From Dictyophora rubrovolvata (taxonomy: Eukaryota > Basidiomycota > Agaricomycetes > Phallales > Phallaceae): a stretch of DNA of 64,000 bases. The position numbers were made by a program, and so were the translations under genes. Positions 12,701-22,324 of this stretch are shown in pieces. The notes beneath the pieces are model-generated. The model saw nothing but the letters and a program-made list of their open reading frames with translations, searched no databases and was not told the DNA's origin. The DNA is taken from assembly GCA_029959195.1 (NCBI GenBank), contig CP114124.1:558001-622000 (forward strand), in the 5' to 3' direction. Positions within the stretch are counted from its first letter, which is position 1, and every line of letters begins with the position of its first letter.

Positions 12701-12977
12701 GACATTGGGGAGAATAAAGTTTGGCACCACATACCAAAAGTCGCCTATCGGAGGGGGTGAGAAGCGTTCGGAGAATGAGAAAGATTAGCACGAAAAAGAG
12801 GATCACGAACAGGGAAAGGGTCTTGAACACTGGAGCCTAGAAAGAGAATGAATACCATGGGTTTGGGCTCATCACCGGAACAAACACTGACCTGCGCTTC
12901 CGGCATTCAATGCACGGGGCTGGGTCGGGTCTTGGTCTTGTCCAATTTGTATGATCAATACGTCCTTCGCGGTTCAT
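9704..12977 (-). CDS. Zn2Cys6 fungal-specific transcription factor
   Basis: The start ATG is at 12977 and the stop at 9704. The zinc cluster is spread over four exons: 12977-12892, 12836-12811, 12744-12735 and 12668-12612. Joined, they read PAPCIECRKRRLQCSRPFPC then DFCKKNGTEAAC, which gives the ideal Cx2Cx6Cx5Cx2Cx8C. The VKGTR linker and the coiled-coil LHEDLAKLSIRAQLLEQAI (exon 12547-12177) match the basidiomycete subfamily that binds DNA as dimers. The fungal-specific regulatory domain follows (FPFHDQPLPSDLYVFLKFLP and LLNLFYPNHKRA, about 12,030-11,770) and extends through several small exons. The last exon (10117-9704) has a His-rich stretch and ends with low-complexity sequence. Exon phases from 12977 to 12125 add up without error. 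The target genes are unknown. Exon borders between 11,600 and 10,120 were not resolved. Confidence 0.85.
12735..12744 (-). other. 10-base microexon inside the zinc-cluster coding region
   Basis: Exon 3 of the Zn2Cys6 gene is GCGACTTTTG. It is preceded by an intron with donor GTTCGT and acceptor GATAG, and followed by GTATGT...TTTAG. It completes the fourth cysteine codon (T|GC) from exon 2, supplies Asp-Phe, and starts the fifth cysteine codon (TG|T) finished in exon 4. Without it the zinc cluster cannot be built. Confidence 0.8.
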
Positions 12978-13283
12978 GTTAAAAGTAAAAGGAGATATGA
13001 AGGAAAGTGATAAAGCTAGAGCATGCCAGTGTTAACACAAACGCACAACGACGGGCATTCACAGAAGCTGGAATGCAATCTCTCGTCGCTTAGCGCCCAC
13101 GTGCGGCCTGGTCATGTCACCCTTTTGGTTTTAGTTCAATCCTACTGATCCGCAAAAAAAGTTCGCGCTAGATCCGAATTCATATAATTTCGCCACTCAG
13201 TCGCGTATTTTTTGTTTGATATGTAGGCATTTGTTATTTCAAAAAAGCAAAAAGCAGATTCAACTCGAATGTGACGTCATTAT
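12978..13283. other. Intergenic region; promoter of the Zn2Cys6 gene and 3' end of ERG4
   Basis: Both flanking genes point left, so this 306-base interval carries the ERG4 3' end and the regulator promoter. I see no gene or clear motif. Confidence 0.5.
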
Positions 13284-15299
13284 TTAGTAGACATAAGGTA
13301 CAAATTTCCACCTGACAACTTCGCAATATCGTTCCCAGTCTTTGCCGTATTTCACCGCACATCTAGAAACAAATTCAGTGGTGCCATATTTCATTTCCGA
13401 GAGGGACGGACCTTTCAAAATCTCGTCCGCAGCGATGGGTTAACACAGCAAAGAAGAACAGACCGTAAAAATAGGGGATAGGAGATGCGGTACCGACAAC
13501 GGCACCCCATGTGATACTCTGCACCCAATCTGCAGAATAATTCTGTATCGGGTATCAGTATGAGAGGAAGCACTCATAGATGTTTGATTTGACATACGGG
13601 TTTACGAGAGTACGCCCACCAGCCGCTCGTAAGTAGTTTATTGCTAAAGTAATTGAGCTTGGGCAATGTACGGTGGATTCGGATGAGAAAGCTTACCCAT
13701 GCTCAGTTTCAATATATGTTGGGTTATGAAGGGTTGCCCATGGTAATTGAGGGAACGTCCAACGAGGTCGATACGTTCCCTGCTGCATCATTTTGAAATG
13801 ACTCTTTTGAGCCATGGATGTATCAAAACTAAACGGGGGGGAAGTTATCAGGTACAAGTTCCTAACGAATGACAAATGACCTCACATGGAGTATGCCGTC
13901 AGAAGGGTTACGTATAGTGCGATATACCCGGCGGTTGAAAATCTATACATATCGGGATGATGCATGGCCATATAGACCACGGAATAGCAGTACGTCTGAT
14001 ATAGCCGTCAAATTAAACTCGAGCAATGCAAACATAACAACACACGAAAGGAACACCTATAATCGGAGTCAATACCCCATTAGAACAGTAGGTTAGATAC
14101 TTACCCGCAAAGTTCCAAAAGATAACCAACCAACCCCATCTTTAATAATAATAGACATTAGACGTCAAGCTAAATTAATGACCGACTCAGTGCCTTACTT
14201 TTCATAAAACATATCCCAGGTCTGGGGGATACACTCTTCGCCTTTGGCACTGTTTTGATTGAGTGTTAGCCGTCTCTCCGTTAAGTATTGAACTCACCAA
14301 GCATTCAAATAAAGCCAGGTGGCAAGGATCATGAAAGCCATGTTCTAAGGAGTTCCAATGTCCATCTCATATTAATTCGTTCGGAAACTTACGGGTGAGA
14401 TATAACCATATAATTCATATTGCTTCAGCCCTCCCGAAAGAGAAATAAGGAAAAGAAGCATCCATGGAATCCTAACTTCGAGCCACATTTTGAGATCGAC
14501 ATTTCCCAGGCGAGGGTTCAAAATTGCTCCCATAAATACATCATAAAGGAAGTTTTCGGACATTCTGATTTGCAAACCCATAGCAATGGTGAAGAAGTAG
14601 GCGCCAAATGCAACCCCAAAGCCCCATATCATTGCCACTGTCATAAGTTCACCGAAATGATCAATTATCTCGGTGAGACGGAAGGTGCCAGTATAATGCA
14701 ATGCTAGAGCAGTCGCGATAGTGGTATAAACGCACCAGAGCGCGTTACAGTTATACATGAGTGTTTTATAGTTCAAGGAAGGGACTGGAAGTCCTTCTTG
14801 CTGGTACCCGGGCATGATGAAAGCGACGAGGAGTTCGAAAGCTACAAAAGCAGAATACATTTTGAAAGCATATGCGGTGGGGTATGCGTCCTAATTACGA
14901 ATGTCATATTATTGGAAAGAACTGATATAAATACATGTAATTGGACGTTTACCTTGACAACATGACCCCACATTCTCTCTAAAAAGGGCCTGATGTCGTC
15001 CAGTGAGGATGGTGTGACCAGCCGACCGTCGTAAAATGTAAGGCAGGCCCATAGATAGTACATCAAAATGGGGAAACCGACCATCATAGCGAAGACACCC
15101 CACGGACCACCAAATTCGTAGCTTAAGAACGTGTTGAATATTGCGTCCTTTTTTTAAAAAAAAGGACGGTTAGTTACCTCAAGTGTTGGTCCAATTTTTG
15201 GTCGGATAGACGACCCTTCTCGGTGATGTTGCTTTTGGCTGCATTCAGCGCAGACTTTTCCTCAGTTTTGTCGGAACGTACTGAACCATTTGCAACCAT
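13284..15299 (-). CDS. ERG4: Delta(24(24(1)))-sterol reductase ERG4
   Basis: This multi-exon gene has its start ATG at 15299 and stop TAA at 13286-13284. It encodes a polytopic ER membrane enzyme of the ERG4/ERG24 family that reduces the C24(28) double bond in the last step of ergosterol synthesis. Recognisable blocks in order: YEFGGPWGVFAMMVGFPILM, NALWCVYTTIATALALHYTG, NPRLGNVDLKMWLEVRIPW, AKGEECIPQTWDMFYEKWGW, LLAAGWWAYSRKPNYSADW, HRCGRDFERC and YGKDWERYC with the C-terminal FVPYVY. These last motifs form the NADPH/sterol-binding end typical of the family. Exon 1 (about 15299-15178) and exon 2 (from about 15163) do not join cleanly in frame with a simple GT-AG choice. A near-palindrome sits between them, so the N-terminal 40 residues are uncertain. 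The gene diverges from MZT1. Confidence 0.9.
15144..15168. repeat. AT-cored palindrome at the ERG4 exon 1/2 junction
   Basis: The sequence is CGTCC, seven T, eight A, then GGACG: a near-perfect inverted repeat that can fold into a hairpin in the transcript. It lies in the first ERG4 intron next to the only plausible acceptor. Confidence 0.7.
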
Positions 15300-15449
15300 G
15301 GCGAAAGTACTGGGAAGGAGGGAAAAGAGCAAAAACGCCTTTCACAATATCGTACGTTCTCCCCTGACGCCCTGGATGGCTGATTGTGTTTGTCACGCGA
15401 GGTTGATGAATTAACGAGCGTCTAAGGCTCTTTGAACCGGTTCTTTTTC

Positions 15450-15788
15450 ATGCAATCCTCCAAAGAAAGTCAAAAAATAAGTGAAGCCCAACAAGTATTA
15501 GACGGCGAGTGCTATATTTTCTCCCATGAGGTCGGGCTCATACTGAATGGTCTCAAAAAGATCTATATGACCTGTCTCAGTTGCTGAACACACAATTAGA
15601 CCGCGAAACTCTTGCAACATGCGTAAATCTAATCGAACACGGCGTGAATCCCGAAGCTTTGGCTGTAAGCTTTAACTCGCAAATATCGTTTTCATATCGT
15701 TATTGACATGCATCAGACCGTAATACAAGAACTCCGGCGAGAAAACGCGGTCGCGACGCGTTTTGCTGATCGAGATGGAAAGAAGTAA
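15450..15788 (+). CDS. MZT1: Mitotic-spindle organizing protein 1 (MOZART1 homologue)
   Basis: This is a small gene of three exons: 15450-15504, 15561-15664 and 15717-15788 (76 residues, stop TAA). The core [20 protein letters not shown], with [12 protein letters not shown] and VIQELRRE, aligns without gaps to the MOZART1 family. Proteins of this family are about 70-80 residues long, bind the N-termini of gamma-tubulin complex proteins, and recruit gamma-tubulin rings to spindle poles. The first intron (15505-15560) begins with GC (G|GCGAGT) and ends in AAAAAG; only this join keeps the family alignment intact. The second intron is normal GT-AG (52 bases). The start codon is 150 bases from the divergent ERG4 start, so they probably share a promoter. 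Confidence 0.9.
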
Positions 15789-16359
15789 CGAGACGCAACC
15801 ATGACTTTACATTCGGCTGATATTTGAGAATTGCAATCAATTTCTGTCGTGTTTCGGAGATGCCCCGGATACTCAATTTATGTACTAGTAATGGCCATGT
15901 TGACTTGTACTATTTTTTTAATGGAGTTATTATCATGTTTTATCGCACTTCCTGTGCAGAAGATCTAAGGATTATTTGAAGAATGAAGGTTTATATTCTA
16001 GGCAGGCATGTCAATGTGTAGCTTTACCCACCAGGATGATGTCCAACGATCCCGGAAATAAACTATTCGTCGATAGGTCAATAAATCCCTGGATTGCAAA
16101 GGTTGGATCGGCCTTATAATGGAAAAAAATCAAAGGGGATGGGTGGACTGCAACACCGGTCTCTCTTATAATTTTATAGCCATATCATTCTATTTCATCC
16201 ATAAGACGATATAACAGCTGTCTACAAGACTAGGTCCAAATTCTTCGAGGACAATAGTTCCACGAAAAAAAAATTATCGGGACAGGACATTGCCTCTAAC
16301 GATATTTAAAGCTAACGACAGGAAGGTTGTGACTTCCAATAAATAGTAAATTGTCAACC
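15789..16359. other. Convergent intergenic region with protease-family flank homology
   Basis: No gene is seen. The stretch at about 16,091-16,112 (TGCAAAGGTTGGATCGGC on the plus strand) matches in reverse complement the DNA downstream of the protease gene at 38,293 (about 40,231-40,250). The protease duplication therefore included 3' flanking DNA. Confidence 0.55.
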
Positions 16360-17870
16360 AACAGAGCAAATGGTTATTATTAAGATCGCCCTAGTAAAGT
16401 TCGTATCTGCGAATCCTGTCGTGAGATTTCCACCGTCAAGCGCAACATGCTGACGTTGCCTGCGCATTCATTTGCAGTAATGAGAAAACAAAGCCGAGTA
16501 AACGACAAAAAAGGAAACACATACAACAACGTCCGCCCAAATACACACGTATTAGGTGTAATAGGTATCTCATCATTATCAACAATGACGATATATGTGG
16601 TATTGTCTACTCCACCAATACGAGCACTCAAACTTCTAGGCCATATTTGCGCATCAGGCGTGAGTTCGAACGCTCGCTAAAAAATGTGGTTCAAAAACTT
16701 GAATTGTCGTGAAAATCTGCTTAGGCCGTCTTACATCTCCAATATGAAAGTACAGGCTTTGTAATTGACTGGTATTATCGACCTTCAGTAAACCCGTGTT
16801 GTTATCGCGTACAACACCAATTACTTTGGCGTACTTTTGATGGCCTCAGCGGGTAAACGCGTATATACCGACGCTATGGCATATAGTGCAATTGGGTAAA
16901 TAGAATAAAATGCGGCATATTATCTTGGAGCTCACCTGCATCAACAACGCCCCGTCCTCCTTCGACTAAGTTTACTTCGTCGCTTCCTTCACCAATCCTA
17001 AAGCAGCACATATTTGATTGACTTGGATTGCAGTGCGTATACATCCTTACGTGATTGATACGTCAACAGCTCATAATTGTTTGAAACCAGGAGCTTTCGT
17101 ATTCGGGACAAAGCTGACGTTTGAAGCTAGCCCGTCGCCGGGATTGATCCCGCCCCAATCTATGCGCCCCGAAGTGTTCGTAGCCAAAGGCATTATGAAT
17201 ATACCTGTCATATTTTGTTGTGTTACATTACTCTTGACCAGAGTGTCTGGTATGGTAGAAATAACCTCGATTTCGTCGGGGCTTAAAGTACCAAGGGTTT
17301 GTGCAGGCGAGCCGAGACCCAAGACACCATCAAAACCTAGAAAGTAGAATTCAGAGTTTGTAAATACTAAAAATGGCTAGAGTACCGATACATACCGAAA
17401 AAAAGGTTAGTTTCCTGACCCAATGGATTGTGTAGTTTTTTGTGGAACACCCGGAGGCTCCAGAATGTCGGTAACTAAATATTTAACAAGAACGCGATAT
17501 TTTTCCTTTTTGCTCGCGCGAGAGTTTTCTTACATTCTTCACCGTTAAAGCTACCACCAATGGCATATTCGACACTAACATTTTGTCCAGTATTGCAGGA
17601 CATGCTCGAAGGACGATAGGGATTTGACGAATTGGCTCCAACTCATGTATTCGCGAACCTGGTGTCCTGTAACGTCCATTTCCGACTTGAACATCCATAA
17701 TACTAAACAGGCTGAATGGCTAAAGCCCATTAGTTAGCGAAAACATCATTCTAGACGTTGAACGAAGGCAATATGCTGTATTTACGTCGTTCGTCAACGG
17801 AGATTCCGGGAGTTGATCGTTGATCGCTCAATAAAGAGCGAGCGCGCATGCGATCTTTTCCCATTCTCAT
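16360..17870 (-). pseudogene. Decayed pepsin-family (A1) aspartic protease, copy A
   Basis: The order of segments matches the other family members. They are MDVQVGNG near 17,697, FDGVLGLGSPAQTLGTLSPD (about 17,335-17,280), an NMTGIFIMPLATNTSGRIDW block and a C-terminal GFADTNFT. It cannot be an active enzyme. Compared with the copy at 38,293, about ten bases covering the first catalytic motif (Asp-Thr-Gly) are missing, which also shifts the frame. The second motif reads Asp-Ala-Gly. The 5' end is gone: DNA corresponding to the start of exon 1 joins directly to sequence that, in copy D, lies about 600 bases further upstream, so signal peptide and core promoter are deleted. It is closest to copies C and D and more distant from copy B. 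Confidence 0.8.
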
Positions 17871-18256
17871 CACCGTTTTTCTTATAATGTTTCAGTAAGA
17901 ATTCGCTACCACCAACACACATCTATATCAGCTGACAGAATGCAAACTTGTTTATTTCGAGTTAGGAAACACCTAGATGGTTACCGATGAATAATTTGTG
18001 CGCAAGCTTGAACTGCTGGAGCCTCAGATAGCACTAGCGTCATACCCGTCAGACATCATACATGATGTTCTTGATAGTAGGAGATGGGTTGAATTCCTCC
18101 ACAGTTCCGGCCAAGTCGGCACCGGGCAGACCGATTATGTCTAAAGTTGCCGAGATACTTCCGAGACCGTAACTCGTGACAGCAAGTGACTAGAAGTGAC
18201 TGCTGAGATTGGATTTTCGGGAAAGCCACAACTTAACTTGTATCACCAACTTATAA
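17871..18256. other. Promoter region of SF3B1
   Basis: The region is upstream of the SF3B1 start. Its left edge (about 17,860-17,895, CTTTTCCCATTCTCATCAC) repeats DNA found at 47,866-47,890 upstream of protease copy D. The rest carries no gene that I recognise. Confidence 0.55.
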
Positions 18257-21200
18257 ATGTCTTCCGAACCTCGTCTTGTTGATTCCTTCAGCGCACCGAA
18301 GGAGATTCTCGAAGAATTTGCAAATCTTGCTGAAGAAGAGGATATCGATCCATTCGCGGAAACAGCTTCAAAGCGTCAGATAGCCTCCCGCCAGTCTGAC
18401 TATCATAATCGACGTTTCAACCGTCAGGCCGTCGAAAGCGCAGATGCCTTCCAGGAAGACAATTCAGAAGGGGGAGGCTACAAAGAAGCCATGCGTTTGA
18501 ACAAACTTGAAAGAGAAGAAATTCGAGTTCGTCGTGCTATTGAAGAGAAAGAACGGAAGCAGCGGGAAGAGGACCAGGAACGAATGGACTTGGATAGGAC
18601 TCCTCCTCGAGAGGAATTTGAGGCTGCTGCTAAGGAGTTGTCTGAGCTGTCCGCCGGTTCTAAGCGGAAACGCCGTTGGGATGTCGCAGAACCTGAAGAA
18701 ACGAAACCGGAAGTTGACAAGGTTGATGTCCCCCAAGATGAAAATGCAGCACCCAGAAAACGCCGTTCGCGATGGGACGCTCCGCCTTCGGAACCAACCA
18801 TCAGTGGAGTTGCCGATGCACCATCCAAACGCTCGAGGTGGGACCAGGCTCCTGCTCCCGAAGACGATGCCCCAGTACCGATGCAGCCCATTTACATGAA
18901 CGCGCCTGGTCTTGTGGAAGACAAGCACAATCGCTTCCTCACTGACGAAGAACTGGATGTACTCCTTCCACCCACTGGCTACGTTATTGTCACACCACCA
19001 GCTGGATACGCAACAGTTCAAGCTCCAAATCGCAAGCTGTTAGCCACCCCCACCCCAGTGTTCACCGGTTTCCACATGCAAGAAGATTCAGATGCTTCTG
19101 CCATGGCTGCCGCGGCTGGACTTGCACCTGAGCTTCCTACCGAGATACCTGGCGTCGGCAGTCTTTCATTTTTCAAAGCAGAAGATGCACAGTACTTCGC
19201 TAAGATTCTTAAAGAAGAAGACGAGACCCAGCTTTCTGTAGATGAGATGAAGGAACGCAAGATAATGCGACTACTTCTCAAGATCAAGAACGGCACTCCA
19301 CCGGTGCGTAAAACCGCTCTTCGTCAAATCACCGATAAAGCACGGGAATTCGGTGCTGGTCCGCTTTTCGACAAGATTTTGCCTTTGCTCATGGAACGCA
19401 CCCTTGAAGACCAAGAACGTCATTTACTTGTTAAGGTTATCGACCGAGTCCTTTACAAGTTGGATGATCTAGTCCGGCCCTACGTTCACAAGATCCTTGT
19501 CGTCATTGAACCTTTATTGATTGACGAGGACTATTATGCCCGTGTCGAAGGTCGTGAAATCATCTCTAACTTGTCCAAGGCCGCCGGGTTGGCTCATATG
19601 ATTTCTACTATGCGACCGGATATTGATCATGCCGATGAATACGTTCGCAACACCACCGCTCGTGCATTTTCAGTAGTCGCCTCGGCGTTGGGTATCCCAT
19701 CGCTCCTCCCATTTTTGAAAGCTGTCTGTCGTTCCAAAAAGTCATGGCAAGCTCGCCACACGGGTATCCGTATCGTTCAACAAATTGCTATTATGATGGG
19801 TTGCGCCGTCCTTCCTCATCTGCGTAATCTAGTGGACGCCATTGCGCACGGTCTGCAAGACGAACAACAGAAAGTCCGAACGATGACTGCCTTAGGGTTA
19901 GCTGCTTTGGCTGAGGCTTCTGCTCCTTACGGTATTGAATCTTTTGATGGCGTTCTCAAACCACTCTGGAATGGTGTTCGAGTGCATCGAGGAAAAGGTT
20001 TGGCGGCGTTTTTGAAAGCCATTGGGTTCATCATACCACTCATGGACCCCGAATATGCCAATTATTATACTAAAGGTGTTAACCCAATTCTCATCCGTGA
20101 ATTTGGGACGTCTGATGAAGAAATGAAGAAAATCGTCTTGAAGGTTGTTAAACAGTGCGCTGCTACGGAAGGTGTAACGGCCGAATACATTAAGGCTGAA
20201 ATTCTTCCCGACTTTTTCAAGTCGTTCTGGGTTAGGAGAATGGCGCTGGACCGACGTAACTATCGTCAAGTAGTGGATACAACCGTGGAATTGGCTCAAA
20301 AAGCTGGTGTTTCCGTCATAGTGGGTAAAATTGCTGATGGTCTGAAGGTATGTTTTTGTGAAATCTATTCCATGCCTCTGATATGTCTTAACTTTTGTTA
20401 ATAGGATGACGCAGAGCCTTATCGTAAGATGGTCATGGAGACTATCACGAAGGTTATCGCGACCCTCGGAGCTGCTGACATCGATGAAGGTCTTGAAGTT
20501 CGACTGGTGGACGGTATTATCTATTCATTCCAGGAACAAACAACTGAAGATCAAGTCATGTTGGATGGTTTCGGAACAGTCGTCAATGCTTTAGGCATCA
20601 GAGTCAGACCTTACTTGACTCAGATTGTCTCGACAGTTTTATGGCGGTTGAACAACAAGAGTGCCAAAGTCCGGCAGCAGGCCGCTGACTTGACGACCCG
20701 TTTAGCCGTCGTCATTAAGCAGTGCGGTGAAGATGGTCTACTCAGCAAATTGGGAGTCGTTCTTTTCGAGCAGCTCGGAGAAGAATATCCGGATACGCTT
20801 GGAAGGTCCGTTACCGTCATTTTTTTTGCATAATTACAATCAAGAAGCTAACATTAACTTTTAGTATCATTGCGGCTTTAGGTGCCATCGCAAATGTTGT
20901 TGGTATGACACAAATGCAGCCTCCCGTCAAAGATTTATGTGAGCACCTATTGCATGTCTATTTAAGTTTTCCATTGCTAACGCAATTCGATAGTGCCGCG
21001 TATGACACCTATTCTTCGTAATCGACACGAGAAAGTACAAGAAGCCTCAATTAACTTGATCGGTCGTATAGCCGATCGCGGAGCTGAATTCGTGCCAGCG
21101 CGTGAATGGATGCGTATCTGTTTCGAATTGTTAGATCTCCTCAAGGCGCACAAGAAAGGCATCCGTCGAGCTGCTGTCAATTCGTTTGGGTACATCGCAA

Positions 21201-21865
21201 AGACGCTAGGTCCTCAAGACGTTCTTTCAGTGCTGTTAACAAATCTCCGAGTTCAAGAGCGTCAGAGTCGTGTATGTAGTACTGTCGCCATTGCCATCGT
21301 TGCCGAAACTTGTGGCCCCTTCACATGCATTCCTGCCATCTTAGCTGAATATCGTACCGCCGAGCTTAACGTCCGAACAGGATGTTTGAAAGCTCTATCA
21401 TTCATATTTGAATATGTTGGACCGCAATCGGCATATTATTGCGATTCGGTTGTTACGATGCTGGAAGATGCATTGACAGATCGTGATCTAGTCCATCGTC
21501 AAACGGCAAGCACGATCGTCAAACACCTTGCTTTAGGCGTTGCAGGGCTGGGTTGTGAAGATTCCATGCTGCACTTGATGAATCTCGTTTGGCCAAATTG
21601 TTTCGAAACATCTCCTCATGTCATTGGTGCCGTTATGGAAGCGATCGAGGCCATGCGCGTAACCCTTGGTCCAGGAGTGTTGCTAAGCTACACTTTGCAA
21701 GGCCTATTCCATCCTGCTCGTAAAGTCCGAGAAGTCTACTGGCGGGTTTATAATTCGCTATATTTGGGTGCTGCTGATGCACTTGTTCCGTTCTATCCCG
21801 ATTTCGGTGAACTCAGCGAAGGGCCAAATGTTTATGATCGATATTCATTACAGATGTTTATTTAA
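18257..21865 (+). CDS. SF3B1: Splicing factor 3B subunit 1 (SF3B1/Hsh155/Prp10)
   Basis: There are four exons: 18257-20347, 20405-20805, 20865-20938 and 20994-21865 (1,145 residues). This is the HEAT-repeat scaffold of the U2 snRNP SF3b complex, which clamps the branch-point helix. The N-terminal region has charged helices and three RWD motifs, with Trp141, Trp173 and Trp195 each preceded by Lys/Arg. These are the ligand motifs that bind UHM domains of splicing factors. From about residue 330 on, the protein follows human SF3B1 closely. Examples are [28 protein letters not shown] (Lys539 here is the position of human Lys700, the cancer hotspot) and YRKMVMETI. The C-terminus is [20 protein letters not shown]. 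It is shorter than the human protein because the N-terminal tail is reduced. All introns are GT-AG. Confidence 0.97.
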
Positions 21866-22324
21866 CAAAATCATAGGGAAACAAGGGAGTTTTATGATAG
21901 TTGGTGCTGACACATAATATTCTAACGATGTATTTCTATACGAAATAAAATTTGTCTTCACGTTATTCAAGCGCGGAACTGTCCGACATGATAGCATGGT
22001 ATATTCAAACTGCCGAATACATACTCCTGTACGTGACAGATGAACACTCTAACTAGGTTATACATAGGAAGTAGGTTACAGTTAAAGGAAATATACGGGG
22101 CTATTAATATCCATAGTGTATAACAAAAAAAAACCAAGGGAATAAGAACACAAATAAAGATCCAGCTCCTAGCGAGTCAGACTTCGGGGTTAGTATACAA
22201 AAGAGACGACCAGAGCTAAACAGAGTACCAAGTATCTCATTCAGAATGGAACGGACGACGAATGCGAATGGATGAGACAAAAGGAAATAAATAAACAAAG
22301 AAATGAGAAGCCAGCTTCTTGGAG
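21866..22324. other. Convergent intergenic region
   Basis: This is the tail-to-tail interval between SF3B1 and the forkhead gene. I see only probable 3' untranslated sequence, with no gene or repeat. Confidence 0.6.
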
